From the NCBI GenBank assembly GCA_027071075.1, contig JALSUU010000079.1, positions 1 to 35,648 of the forward strand: a stretch of 35,648 nucleotides of DNA, read 5' to 3'. Position 1 is the first letter of the stretch, and each line of letters opens with the position of its first letter. This DNA comes from Sulfurimonas sp. GTDB lineage: Bacteria; Campylobacterota; Campylobacteria; Campylobacterales; Sulfurimonadaceae. This document shows positions 19,412-29,791 of this stretch, piece by piece. The position numbers were made by a program, and so were the translations under genes. The notes under the pieces were generated by a model, which did no database searches, was not told the origin of the DNA, and saw nothing but the letters and a program-made list of their open reading frames with translations.

Positions 19412-19564
19412 ATGAATATAAACTTATATATCTATAATTTTTAAGTTTTTAAAGATACGATTTTAAATAAAAAAAAATTCATAAATGTGATTCTTATGTG
19501 ATATAAATTTTACAAATATATATTATAATAATGGATTAACTTATATAATTAATAGGAGAAAAAA

Positions 19565-20920
19565 ATGATACAACTTGTTTTTATGCTTTTACTCAGTGTT
19601 GGTCTTTATGCATCAGTAGATACAACTGCACCCTCACTTGATGAAGCAATAGAAATCTTAAAAAACAGGAACTTAGAGATAAAAGCGGCTACACTTGATG
19701 TGAAAAGTGCCAAAGAAGATGGAAAAAAAGTGAATGGAAAAAACTGGGGTAAACTTGATTTCATTCAAGATGTAGCAAGAAGTAATGATGCAGGGAATGT
19801 TTTTGGATTTACACTTAGTTCAAGAGAAGCAAGTTTTGGTAACTTTGGATTTTCAGAGTTTGATGCTACTAATCCTAATATATTAGCAGTACAACCTAAA
19901 GATTTGAACTACCCTGATGATAGAAACTTCTTTCAAAGTAAACTCAAGTATGAGGTACCTCTTTTTACAGGTTTCGCCCTCAGTAGTTACTCAGACATTA
20001 TGCAGGAGATGAGCAAACTCAAATCTCTAGATAAAAAGGCACTTATAAGTGAAAAGATTTATGAGCTTAAAAAATCTTACTATAATATGGCACTCTTAAA
20101 TGATGCGATTACAAATCTCACAAAGATTTTAAATAATATCTCTGTTTTAGAAGATACTACACAGAGCATGATAGAGGTGGGCTATGCAAAACATATTGAT
20201 TTACTTGAAGTAAAAGCAAAAAAAGGAAATGTAGAGCGATTAGTTGCACAGATGCAATCAAATAAGCAACTCCTTTACCACTACATCAGTTTTTTACTAA
20301 ACTCAAAGGTAAAAAAAATTACACCCCCTGCATCAGATATGACTATGCCACAACTGAGCGATGCAGAGATTTTAGCGAACAATGTAGATATCCAAAAAGC
20401 AGCAACTGGTTTAGAGATTAGAGATAATATGCTCCAAGCACAAGAGGCAAAGTATTACCCAACTCTCGGTGCTTTTGCTGAAGTATCTACGGCTGATGAT
20501 ACTTTTTTAGGAAGTGCAAACAATCACAAAGCTTATACAGTAGGTGCAAGACTCACTTGGAATATCTTTAATGGTCTCTCTGATGCGGCAGATATTGAAA
20601 AAGCAAAACTAGAAGAGTTAAAAATGTCTTCTCAAGTAGAACTTGCGAAACATGGAATAGCACTTAAGTTAGCAAAAATTCGTACAGAGATTAAGAGTGC
20701 AGATGATGAAATAGCTTCACTACAAAAAGAGCTAGCATTTGCAGATGCGATTTATAAAAACTATGAGGGAAGATACAGAGAGAAGCTCTCTTCTATGAGT
20801 GATGTTATCATCAAACAATCAGCACAGATAGAGAAAGTTCTACAATTACAAATGGCAAAAAACAAACGCAATGAGAAAATTTTTGCACTTGAAAAACTAG
20901 CAAATAGAGGAGAAAAATAA
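19565..20920 (+). CDS. TolC-family outer membrane efflux protein
   Basis: Signal peptide; LDEAIEILKNRNLEIKAATLDVKSAKED, YTVGARLTWNIFNGLSDAADIEKAKLEE; first gene of an RND operon. Confidence 0.9.
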   Translation: MIQLVFMLLLSVGLYASVDTTAPSLDEAIEILKNRNLEIKAATLDVKSAKEDGKKVNGKNWGKLDFIQDVARSNDAGNVFGFTLSSREASFGNFGFSEFDATNPNILAVQPKDLNYPDDRNFFQSKLKYEVPLFTGFALSSYSDIMQEMSKLKSLDKKALISEKIYELKKSYYNMALLNDAITNLTKILNNISVLEDTTQSMIEVGYAKHIDLLEVKAKKGNVERLVAQMQSNKQLLYHYISFLLNSKVKKITPPASDMTMPQLSDAEILANNVDIQKAATGLEIRDNMLQAQEAKYYPTLGAFAEVSTADDTFLGSANNHKAYTVGARLTWNIFNGLSDAADIEKAKLEELKMSSQVELAKHGIALKLAKIRTEIKSADDEIASLQKELAFADAIYKNYEGRYREKLSSMSDVIIKQSAQIEKVLQLQMAKNKRNEKIFALEKLANRGEK

Positions 20921-21666
20921 TGAAAAAACTACTTATACTACTAGCACTTGGTGCATCACTAATGGCAGAGACACTTACACTCTCAGGAAGTGTAATCTCA
21001 GATAATCAAAAAATGATAACAAGTCGTTTTATGGGCTTTGTAACAAATGTAAATGTAAGTGAAGGAGAGAAGGTAAAGAAAAATCAAATTCTTTACACTA
21101 TTGACTCTCGTGAGATTGACTCTGCGAAAAGACAGAGTGAGTTAAGTCTACAGATGTATGAGAATCAGTACACAAATGTAAAACTCAATCTCGATAGATA
21201 CAAAAGACTGCTCAAAAAAGATATGGTTTCTAAGTATGAGGTAGAGAACCTTGAGTTAGCTGCAAAGAACCTTCAAGATATGATGAGCATAGCAAAAGCA
21301 AGAGTTGAAGAGGTTGAAAATCAATATAAATATTTGAATGTAAAAGCGCCTAATGATGCAGTGGTTATTGCTAAAAATATTAAAGTAGGTGAGATGGCTA
21401 TGCCTGGTATGCCTGCCGTGATTCTTTCAGACTTAAGTGATCTTAAAATCAGTGCAGAGATTGCTGAGAATAATCTTGCTCGAATCTCTCATGGAAAAAG
21501 AGTAGTTGTAGATATTCCATCACTTAAAGTACATACTATTGGAAAAATTAGCGCGATTATTCCAAACTCAAACCCTATGACACATACCTTTAAGATAAAA
21601 GTTTCATTTAAAACAAACAATAAATCTGTCTATCCAGGTATGTATGCAACAGTTAAAATAAAATAA
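20920..21666 (+). CDS. RND efflux periplasmic adaptor subunit (membrane fusion protein)
   Basis: ETLTLSGSVISDNQKMITSRFMGFVTNVNVSEGEKVKKNQILYTIDSREI; YLNVKAPNDAVVIAKNIKVGEMAMPGMP; located between tolC and the permease. Confidence 0.9.
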   Translation: MKKLLILLALGASLMAETLTLSGSVISDNQKMITSRFMGFVTNVNVSEGEKVKKNQILYTIDSREIDSAKRQSELSLQMYENQYTNVKLNLDRYKRLLKKDMVSKYEVENLELAAKNLQDMMSIAKARVEEVENQYKYLNVKAPNDAVVIAKNIKVGEMAMPGMPAVILSDLSDLKISAEIAENNLARISHGKRVVVDIPSLKVHTIGKISAIIPNSNPMTHTFKIKVSFKTNNKSVYPGMYATVKIK

Positions 21667-21676
21667 GGAGAGAAAT

Positions 21677-23260
21677 ATGACTCAAGAAGAATATCAACCA
21701 AGTGATTTCGCTGGAAAACTTGCAAAAACTTTTTTAAAAAATCCACTGACTCTAGTCCTTGGAATCTCTCTTTTTGCTATTGGATACTTAGCCCTTATAC
21801 TTATGCCAAGAGAAGAGAATCCTCAGATGGTTGTGAGTGGATCGACTGTTATCGTTGCTCTTCCTGGGGCTAGTGCAAAAGAGATAGAGAAAATCATCGT
21901 CAAACCACTTGAGCGAAAACTCAAAGAGGTAAAGGGTGTTGAGCATATCTATGGGATGGCTATGGATAATGTAGGTGTTGTGAATGCTGCTTTTTTCATT
22001 GGTGAAAAAAAAGAGGATTCTAACCTTAAAGTCTATGACAAAATCATGCAAAATGCAGATATGTTCCCAAAAGGGGCTATGAAACCCATCATTAAACCAC
22101 TTGATATTGATGTTGATATTCCCATTGTATCTATTGCTTTTTTCTCAAACTCTATGGCAATGACTAAAACAGAGCTTTATGATAAGGTAAAAGAGATACA
22201 ACACCATATAAATGGTCTTAATAATGTTGCAGTGACAGAGGTAAAAGGTGGACATAAACACCAGTTTAACATAGAAGTAGATATCAATAAACTCTCAGGA
22301 TATAATCTCTCTATGGGACAAATTATGCAGGCTGTTGAGTCTCTTGCTTATAATGTTCCAGCAACGAAAAATAGAACAAAAGATAACAAAATAGTTATCT
22401 TAGGGGTTAAAAATGCTATTGAAGATGCTAAAGATATTGGAAATATTATCGTAGCACAATATATGGGTTCACCAATCTACTTAAATCAGGTTGCAAAAGT
22501 AACAAATGCTTATGATATTCAAAACTTTAAATCTGCTTCTATCGCACAAAAAGAGGGAGAAAAATTTTCAAAATTCAAAGATCAAGTAACACTTACAGTT
22601 TCAAAATTACAAGGGACTAATGCCGTTATTATTGCAGATGAAGTAAAAAAGGAGTTAGAACGCTACAAAAGTAACCTCAAGAAAAGTGGTATCAGTTTTG
22701 TTATCACGCGTAATGATGGCGAGAGAGCGGATGAAGCGGTAAATGAGCTTGTAAAACACTTAGTTATTTCAATCATTATCATCGCTGTTTTACTTATCTT
22801 TGTTCTTGGATGGAGAGAGTCTCTTATCGTTACCTTTACAGTTCCAGCTATTTTAGCTATTACTCTTTTTGTAGCCTATCTGAGTGGTCAAACTATCAAT
22901 AGAATTACGCTCTTTGCATTCTTACTCTCACTTGGACTCCTTGTTGATGCAGCTATCATTGTTATTGAGAATATTCATAGACATTATCATTCTGTTGAAT
23001 CAGCACATGAGAGTAATGAAGACTTGATGGTTAAAGCAACAGATGAGATAGGCGCACCAACAAATATTGCTACACTTGCAATCATTATGACTATGGTACC
23101 GATGGCATTTGTTGGGGGGATGATGGGTCAGTTTATGAAACCTATTCCAGCTAATGTTCCTGTTGCACTTATTGCATCACTCTTTGTGGCATATATTTTT
23201 ACACCCTACTTAGCACTAAGACTACTCAAACGCCCCGATCATTCAAAAGGAGGTCATTAA
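21677..23260 (+). CDS. RND efflux permease, N-terminal half (TM1-6 plus first porter region)
   Basis: LPREENPQ-type N-terminus (LMPREENPQMVVSG), PGASAKEIEKIIVKPLE, GLLVDAAIIVIENIHRH; about six TM segments; stops before TM7. Confidence 0.9.
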   Translation: MTQEEYQPSDFAGKLAKTFLKNPLTLVLGISLFAIGYLALILMPREENPQMVVSGSTVIVALPGASAKEIEKIIVKPLERKLKEVKGVEHIYGMAMDNVGVVNAAFFIGEKKEDSNLKVYDKIMQNADMFPKGAMKPIIKPLDIDVDIPIVSIAFFSNSMAMTKTELYDKVKEIQHHINGLNNVAVTEVKGGHKHQFNIEVDINKLSGYNLSMGQIMQAVESLAYNVPATKNRTKDNKIVILGVKNAIEDAKDIGNIIVAQYMGSPIYLNQVAKVTNAYDIQNFKSASIAQKEGEKFSKFKDQVTLTVSKLQGTNAVIIADEVKKELERYKSNLKKSGISFVITRNDGERADEAVNELVKHLVISIIIIAVLLIFVLGWRESLIVTFTVPAILAITLFVAYLSGQTINRITLFAFLLSLGLLVDAAIIVIENIHRHYHSVESAHESNEDLMVKATDEIGAPTNIATLAIIMTMVPMAFVGGMMGQFMKPIPANVPVALIASLFVAYIFTPYLALRLLKRPDHSKGGH

Positions 23261-24975
23261 TGTTTAAAACATTTGAAAAACTTGTTTACAAAGGTATACA
23301 GAGTAAAGCACAAAGAACATTTATACTTTTAGGAACACTTATAGCATTAATAGGTTCTATTTTGATGGTTGCACCTACAGAGATGGTTTTAGCAAAAATG
23401 CTACCAGGCAAAAATAATGATACTTTTAATATCTATGTAACTCTTGCTAAGGGAAGTTCTATTGAGCAGACACAAGAGGTTACGCAGTGTGTGAGTTCTT
23501 ATATCACACAAGAGAAAGAGGTTTTAGATACTGAAGTCTTTTTAGGGATGGGGTCGCCTCTTGATTTTGCTGGACTCATCAAAGGAAGTCAATTTAAAAA
23601 TGCTGAAAATGTAGCAGAGATAGTAGTCAACATTACGAAAAAGCATCATAGAGAGGAACCTTCATACTTTATGGTGCAAAGAATTCGCCCTATTATTCAG
23701 TCTAATTGTGAAAAACTTTACCCAGATACAAAAGTAGCATTTGTAGAACCACCTGCAGGTCCTCCAACACTCGCTGCACTTGTTATGGAAGTGTATGGAA
23801 ACAGTGCTGATGAGATTAGAACTATAGCTTCTGGCGTTGAGAAAGTATTTCACAATACAACGGGTCTTGTAGATATAGATGTGATGGAAGATGAGATATA
23901 TGAGAGTTTTGAAGTTATTGCCAATAGTACAAAAATTGCGAAATCTGGCGTAGATTTAAAACAGTTAAACAACATTTTATACCTTGCTTTTGAAGGTATG
24001 CAGATAGCTGTCAAAAACTCTGATAAATTTAACGACCAGATTCCTATCTTTTTATCACTCTCTCAAAAGTCAAAAAGATTTACTACAAAAGACTTAGAAG
24101 CTATAAAAGTAAAACTTGCTTCATTAAAACTAATGAATAAGAGGGGTATGATGATTCCAGTAACTGAGCTTGTAAACATTGTTGCTAAAAAATCAAACCC
24201 TATGATTATGACAAAAGATCTGCATCAGATGACAAATATACTTGCTGAAACAGATATGGTTTCTCAGGTCTATCCTCTTATTGAAGCCAAAGGTAAGATC
24301 ATAAAAGCATTTAGTAAAAAGTATGATGTAGAAGAAGTGGGTCTTTTTAATCTTAAACTTACAAATAAAAAGAGTGGTGCTGTTTATAATCTCATTTGGG
24401 ATGGGGAGATGAAAGTAACTATTGATACTTTTATAGACCTTGGTGCCGCCTTTATTGCGGCTCTTGTACTCATCTTTTTACTGATGGTTATTTATTATAA
24501 AAGTTATACACTGAGTGGCATTATCTTACTTGGTTCATTTCTTTCTATCATTGGGGTAATTGTTGGACACTACATTTGGAATCTCTTTACAGTAGATACA
24601 TTTTTTCTAACGGCTACTTCCCTCATTGGATTTATTGCACTTATAGGTATTAGTTCTCGTAACTCACTCTTACTTATAGATTTTACAAAATCACTTATGA
24701 GAGACAAGGGAATGCATAAGGCAGAAGCTATCGCATATGCAACAGCAACCCGTGCTAAACCAATCTTTTTAACTGCTGTAGCCATTATGCTTGCTTCCCT
24801 TCTTTTAGCGAACGATGCAGTATTTGGAGGACTTGGAGTTGCACTTATATTTGGAACAGTTGCAGCAGTTGTTGCATCACTAATAGTGGTACCTGTTCTA
24901 CTCTATATGTCTGACTTAAACGCACACTTTGATTTTCATGATGTAAGTGCTGTCTCTATAGAAGATCCACTTTAA
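23260..24975 (+). CDS. RND efflux permease, C-terminal half (TM7-12 plus second porter region)
   Basis: TM7-like start, MLPGKNNDTFNIYVTLAKGSSIEQT, ALIGISSRNSLLLIDFTKS; strong RBS aaggaggt (23247-23254) before ATG at 23260; TAATG overlap. Confidence 0.9.
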   Translation: MFKTFEKLVYKGIQSKAQRTFILLGTLIALIGSILMVAPTEMVLAKMLPGKNNDTFNIYVTLAKGSSIEQTQEVTQCVSSYITQEKEVLDTEVFLGMGSPLDFAGLIKGSQFKNAENVAEIVVNITKKHHREEPSYFMVQRIRPIIQSNCEKLYPDTKVAFVEPPAGPPTLAALVMEVYGNSADEIRTIASGVEKVFHNTTGLVDIDVMEDEIYESFEVIANSTKIAKSGVDLKQLNNILYLAFEGMQIAVKNSDKFNDQIPIFLSLSQKSKRFTTKDLEAIKVKLASLKLMNKRGMMIPVTELVNIVAKKSNPMIMTKDLHQMTNILAETDMVSQVYPLIEAKGKIIKAFSKKYDVEEVGLFNLKLTNKKSGAVYNLIWDGEMKVTIDTFIDLGAAFIAALVLIFLLMVIYYKSYTLSGIILLGSFLSIIGVIVGHYIWNLFTVDTFFLTATSLIGFIALIGISSRNSLLLIDFTKSLMRDKGMHKAEAIAYATATRAKPIFLTAVAIMLASLLLANDAVFGGLGVALIFGTVAAVVASLIVVPVLLYMSDLNAHFDFHDVSAVSIEDPL

Positions 24976-24986
24976 ACATTATACTG

Positions 24987-25020
24987 ACTTATCCACGGAT
25001 ATAGACTTCCTTGGATAAGT
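24987..25020 (+). terminator. possible terminator of the RND operon
   Basis: ACTTATCCA (24987-24995) / TGGATAAGT (25012-25020) perfect 9-bp stem just after the stop codon; downstream T-tract is weak. Confidence 0.4.
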
Positions 25021-25074
25021 ACTCTTTCTATCTTATGAAAGAAGTTTAATAAAAAAAGAGGAGAAGGGAAAAGA

Positions 25075-25097
25075 AGTAGAGAGAAGAACTCTCTACT
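25075..25097 (-). terminator. probable Rho-independent terminator of serA operon
   Basis: AGTAGAGAG (25075-25083) / CTCTCTACT (25089-25097); T-rich (TTCTTTTCCC) downstream on the minus strand. Confidence 0.6.
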
Positions 25098-25120
25098 CTA
25101 GGGAGGATTTAGAAAGAAAA

Positions 25121-26710
25121 TTAAACTCTAGCGTAACTTACACTTAAACATGCATCAAGAGCAGCTAACTCTGAAAGAGATTTTTCACATACAGCATTAT
25201 CAACCAAGATAACAGCCAGTGCTTCTTTTTTCTCGTTTCTTGCTAATGAGAAGTCAGCAATGTTGATTTTATTACTTGCAAGAACAGAACCGATACTTCC
25301 AATAACTCCGGGAACATCTGTATTTTTGAACATAATCATATCACCACGGAGTGCAACATCAATATCAAAACCATTAATACTTACTAAACGCTGTACATTA
25401 TCATCAAAGATAGTAGCAGAGATAGTTGTAGTACCCTCACTTGTAGTAAGTTTAATAGTGATAAGGTTTTTATATACAGTAGAGTCTACAGAAGCCTCTG
25501 ACTCTATGTTGATACCTTTCTCTTTTGCAACAAACTCAGCATTTACATAGTTAATAGTATCTCCTGAACTCTCACTCATTGCACCAACAGCTACAAAAGT
25601 TGAAAGAGATTCAGCATATTCGCCTATCTCACCATGACCAGTTACTTTGATACTGATGATTTGGCTTTTACTCATTTGAGACTCTAAGAAACCAATTTTT
25701 TGTCCCATCTCTAAGAATGGTTTTACAAATTTTGGTATTTTTGATTCATCTATTGGTAAATTCATTGCATGTGGATAAGCGATACCTTTTGCCGCTTCCA
25801 TAGCATTGTTTGCAGCCTGTGTACCGATATTGTACTGAGACTCATAAGTGTTTGCTCCTAAGTGCGGAGAAACAACAATGTTCTCTAAATCAAGTAGTTT
25901 ATTATTGATAGCAGGCTCTTTACCAAATACATCTATACCAGCAAAACGGATTTTACCAGACTTTAGTCCATCATAGAGCGCATCTTCATTATATAAATCA
26001 CCACGAGCACAGTTGACTAAGACAACACCATCTTTCATCTTTGCTATCTCTTCTTTACCTATAATACCGATAGTCTCTTTATTTTTCGGTGTATGAATAG
26101 TAATAATGTCACAATCTAAAATATCTTGAAAATCTTTTGTATAAGTCATATCTAAATCAGTAACTTTTGATGGGTTGATATATGGGTCAAATGCAGTGAT
26201 ATCCATCTCAAAAGCTTTCGCACGCTTCGCAACACGAGAACCGATATTACCAAAACCAATAACACCTAGTTTTTTTCCTTTCATCTCATAACCATACCAC
26301 TTCTCACGCTTCCAAACTCTTTGGTTCTTTAAGTGATCGTGAGAGTATGGGAACATTCTCATACATGAAAGCATATGAGCCATAGTAAGTTCAACTGCGG
26401 CAATAGTGTTCGCAGTTGGTACATTCATAACGATGATACCCTGCTTTGAACATCCTGGGATATCTACATTATCAACACCAACACCCGCACGAACAACAGC
26501 TTTTAAGTTTGTTGCATTTGCTAAAAACAGATCATCAACATCTGTAGAACTTCTTGTTATAGCTACATCAGCTTGTGGTAAAATCTCTTTTTTTAGTTTA
26601 TCTTTTGGCTCATCTGCTGCCATTATAAAGTTGATGTTTTCATCATCTTCAAGCATTTTAAGACCAGCTGTATGAATATGGTCACACACTACTACTGTAT
26701 ATTTTTGCAT
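25121..26710 (-). CDS. serA: D-3-phosphoglycerate dehydrogenase (long form with ACT domain)
   Basis: VRAGVGVDNVDIPGCSKQGIIVMNVP, LGVIGFGNIGSRVAKRA, NCARGDLYNEDAL, C-terminal ACT-like GVIGSIGSVLASNKINIADFSLARNEK. Confidence 0.95.
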   Translation of the reverse strand: MQKYTVVVCDHIHTAGLKMLEDDENINFIMAADEPKDKLKKEILPQADVAITRSSTDVDDLFLANATNLKAVVRAGVGVDNVDIPGCSKQGIIVMNVPTANTIAAVELTMAHMLSCMRMFPYSHDHLKNQRVWKREKWYGYEMKGKKLGVIGFGNIGSRVAKRAKAFEMDITAFDPYINPSKVTDLDMTYTKDFQDILDCDIITIHTPKNKETIGIIGKEEIAKMKDGVVLVNCARGDLYNEDALYDGLKSGKIRFAGIDVFGKEPAINNKLLDLENIVVSPHLGANTYESQYNIGTQAANNAMEAAKGIAYPHAMNLPIDESKIPKFVKPFLEMGQKIGFLESQMSKSQIISIKVTGHGEIGEYAESLSTFVAVGAMSESSGDTINYVNAEFVAKEKGINIESEASVDSTVYKNLITIKLTTSEGTTTISATIFDDNVQRLVSINGFDIDVALRGDMIMFKNTDVPGVIGSIGSVLASNKINIADFSLARNEKKEALAVILVDNAVCEKSLSELAALDACLSVSYARV

Positions 26711-27190
26711 TTAATAATCCTCTTTGTATGGCTCTAAATTTGCCACAATTTTATAATTTTTTAACACTTTTAGTAAGTTTTGTAATTTATCAACATTTTG
26801 CGAATAAATAAGTAAATCTACACTTTTACTATCTTTCTTAAGGTAATATTTAAGCTTGTGCTGTTTCAGTTCTTCTTTTAGACAAAATAGTTGATAGGGG
26901 TCCATAAGTTGTGCTGAGAGTTTATAAGTTATAGTTTTAGTTATTTTTTCATCTAAATCAGTTTTGATATAGACTTCATTTACCGGATAAGAGTAACCTT
27001 TTCTTTCCGATTTACTAAATTGGTCTAACCAACTGTTTACTGGTTTCTCTTTTTTAGTCTCTTTAGCTAAAGTCAAAGGTTCAGTATCTAAATAAACCTC
27101 TTGCGAGTTAATAGATACTAAAAAAAAGATAATAAAAATAGCCACTCCAACTGCGATGAGTGGAGTTAACCATTTTAATATCTTATGCAT
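26711..27190 (-). CDS. membrane-anchored hypothetical protein between serA and rpsA
   Basis: N-terminal TM helix; intact 159-aa ORF abutting serA; position equivalent to HP0398 in H. pylori (from general knowledge). Confidence 0.7.
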   Translation of the reverse strand: MHKILKWLTPLIAVGVAIFIIFFLVSINSQEVYLDTEPLTLAKETKKEKPVNSWLDQFSKSERKGYSYPVNEVYIKTDLDEKITKTITYKLSAQLMDPYQLFCLKEELKQHKLKYYLKKDSKSVDLLIYSQNVDKLQNLLKVLKNYKIVANLEPYKEDY

Positions 27191-27203
27191 TTACAAGTAA
27201 GAC

Positions 27204-28859
27204 TTACTTGAATTTGTCTTTTATTAAATCACCTAAAGAGTGTGATTCATTATCATTAATCTCTTCAAGCATAGCTTGATTTTTAATGTAATCTAATTTT
27301 TTAACAGATAAACGGATACGGTCACGCTTTGTATCAATATTAGCGATAGCAGCTTCAATCTCTTGACCAGCTTCTAACTCTTCTTTTACAAGTGGAGTTA
27401 AATCTTCATCACGAATAAGTGCATCAACACCATCTTCTAAAGATACAAATACACCGAAATCTTTGATATCACGAATAGTACCATTTACAACACTGTTCAC
27501 TTTGTGAGTCGTTGCAAACTTATCTATTGGTGACTCTAAAAGAGTTTTACGGTTTAAAGAGATTTTTTGATCTTCTGAATTAATTTTAGCGATTTTCACT
27601 TCAACTTCTTCACCAGATTTTAAAACATCTTTTGCTTTTGTGTTCTTGTCCCAAGAGATATCTTGGTTATGTAAAAGACCCTCAACACCGTCAATACGAA
27701 CAAACGCACCAAAGTCAGTTAAAGAAGTGATAGTACCAGTTACAACATCACCTTCATTATAGTTCTTTAAAAACTCATCAAATGGTTTTGGTAAAAGACG
27801 CTTTAATGAAACGCGTAATTTATGAGTGTTAGAGTTAATTTCAATAACTTCAACATCAATCTCTTCACCAACAGTTAAATAATCGTTAGGATTTTTAACA
27901 TTTTTGTTCCAAGAAATTTCTGAGATATGTAAGAAACCTTCAATATCATTACCAAGGTCAACAAATACACCATAATTTTCAATATTTGAAACAGTTACAG
28001 TAATAGTATCACCTTCATCTAGTTCAGACTCAACTTCAGCCCATGGATCTGGTAGAACTGCTTTAATCGAAAGAGATAGATGACGCTTATCTTTATCATA
28101 AGAGATAGCTTTAACTGTTACAGTATCACCCTCTTCGTAGAGTTTTGATGGATTCACTGGTCCCTTATAAGAGATTTCATTATAGTGAACAAGACCATCA
28201 ACACCACCAACATCAACAAACATACCGTATGAAGTAATTTTTTTGATAGTACCTTCAACAACAACATCTTCTGCCATTAGTTGATCAATAATCTCTTTTT
28301 TCTTCTTACGCTCTTCATTGAAAAGTTTTCTACGAGAAACAATAATAGAATTCTCTGCTGCATCAACTTTCACAACTTGTGCTTTGATTTTACGACCAAC
28401 AACTTCATCAGTATCTTTGAAGGCTGCTAATGAACGAGGCATAAAGAAAGAAACTGCATCAGCTTCTACTACATAACCACCACGGTTTTTCTTAGTAATG
28501 ATACCTTCAATGATTGTATCTTCAAAGTCATCTTTGTGTGCATCGATAAACTCAATAGTTTTCTCTTGCTCAAGAACTTTCTTATAAGAAATCTTTGGAC
28601 GCTCATTATAGTAACCCATTTGCATTACTTTAATCTTATCACCTGTGTTAAACTTTAATTCGCCATTTTCATCACGAATTTCATCAAGGCTTAAAATACC
28701 TTCTAGCTTATCACCAACACCTACTAATGCTTTGTTATCATCCATTTGGATCTCAACAATCTCACCTTCTACAATACGACTTGTCTCTTGTTTCTTTTCA
28801 CTCTCTGCAAACATTGCTGCAAAATTTTCTTCATCTAATAATTCGTTATCGAACGCCAT
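27204..28859 (-). CDS. rpsA: 30S ribosomal protein S1
   Basis: Repeated S1 motifs (GMFVDVGGVDGLVHYNEISYKG, GVFVDLGNDIEGFLHISEISW, GAFVRIDGVEGLLHNQDISW, GVFVSLEDGVDALIRDEDL). Confidence 0.96.
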   Translation of the reverse strand: MAFDNELLDEENFAAMFAESEKKQETSRIVEGEIVEIQMDDNKALVGVGDKLEGILSLDEIRDENGELKFNTGDKIKVMQMGYYNERPKISYKKVLEQEKTIEFIDAHKDDFEDTIIEGIITKKNRGGYVVEADAVSFFMPRSLAAFKDTDEVVGRKIKAQVVKVDAAENSIIVSRRKLFNEERKKKKEIIDQLMAEDVVVEGTIKKITSYGMFVDVGGVDGLVHYNEISYKGPVNPSKLYEEGDTVTVKAISYDKDKRHLSLSIKAVLPDPWAEVESELDEGDTITVTVSNIENYGVFVDLGNDIEGFLHISEISWNKNVKNPNDYLTVGEEIDVEVIEINSNTHKLRVSLKRLLPKPFDEFLKNYNEGDVVTGTITSLTDFGAFVRIDGVEGLLHNQDISWDKNTKAKDVLKSGEEVEVKIAKINSEDQKISLNRKTLLESPIDKFATTHKVNSVVNGTIRDIKDFGVFVSLEDGVDALIRDEDLTPLVKEELEAGQEIEAAIANIDTKRDRIRLSVKKLDYIKNQAMLEEINDNESHSLGDLIKDKFK

Positions 28860-28954
28860 TACCTATCCTCTGTTACATAAAAATTGTCGTGATTATATCT
28901 AAAAAATAATGAAAATGCTATTAAATTAGCTAAAAAGAGGAAAGTGTTAGTAAG

Positions 28955-29791
28955 TTATACTTGATTAACACTTTTTTTGATTGAATTGACTACATTTTGG
29001 ATAATCCAATCGGGAGTAGATGCCCCAGCACTGATGCCACAAAAATTTTTATTTTTAAACCAAAACTCTTCTATTTCCGTTTCATCTTCAATATGATAAC
29101 TATCATTGCAGTTTTCTTGTGCAATATTAAAAAGTTGTTTTGTATTTGATGAATTTTTTCCACCTATTACTATCATAACATCTGCCCCTTTAGCTATCTT
29201 ACGCACTGCATCTTGGTTCTCAAATGTAGCATTACATATAGTATTAAAAACACGAACCTCTTTATGCCTAGGAATAAGATAGTTTGCAATTGCCATATAA
29301 TCCTCAACTTTTCGTGTTGTCTGAGCAATTAATGCAATATGTTCCTTTAGTTTAAGGTTTTCAAGTTCAGAGGCATCTGTGATAACCTTAGCACCATCTG
29401 CAGCATACGACTTTACACCTCTTATCTCAGGATGTGCTTCATCGCCAAAAATAAGAACATCATATCCTGCCTCGCTCATCTCTTGAGCAATTTCTTGAGG
29501 TTTTGTCACAAAAGGACAGGTTGCATCAACAACATCAATTCCTCTTTTATGCAGTTCGGCGAGTTCTTCTTTCACAATACCATGTGTTCTAACAATCGCT
29601 TTTTCACCCTTTTTAAAACTTCTAAAGTCATCAACTAAACCAACTTTAAAATCTTTATCGAGTCGTGCTATCTCTTTAGAGTTATGAATGAGAGGACCAT
29701 AAGTCGCTGCATTTGTATTCTCTTCTGCTATTTTAATAGCACGCTTTACACCAAAACAAAATCCATAATTTTCAGCAAGTTCTATTTTCAT
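28955..29791 (-). CDS. ispH: 4-hydroxy-3-methylbut-2-enyl diphosphate reductase
   Basis: ENYGFCFGVKRAIKIAEE, DATCPFVTKPQEIA, TICNATFENQDAV, IGGKNSSNTKQLF, ISAGASTPDWIIQ. Confidence 0.96.
   Translation of the reverse strand: MKIELAENYGFCFGVKRAIKIAEENTNAATYGPLIHNSKEIARLDKDFKVGLVDDFRSFKKGEKAIVRTHGIVKEELAELHKRGIDVVDATCPFVTKPQEIAQEMSEAGYDVLIFGDEAHPEIRGVKSYAADGAKVITDASELENLKLKEHIALIAQTTRKVEDYMAIANYLIPRHKEVRVFNTICNATFENQDAVRKIAKGADVMIVIGGKNSSNTKQLFNIAQENCNDSYHIEDETEIEEFWFKNKNFCGISAGASTPDWIIQNVVNSIKKSVNQV

Noticed and set aside
19081-19564. tRNA or known small RNA gene in the largest intergenic gap
   Set aside because: No tRNA-like arms or CCA/anticodon pattern recognised; the structure is explained by the nested inverted repeats.
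21677-24975. Split RND permease as a pseudogene/frameshift
   Set aside because: The second ORF has its own strong SD and start exactly at the junction, and both halves are full domain-length without other lesions.
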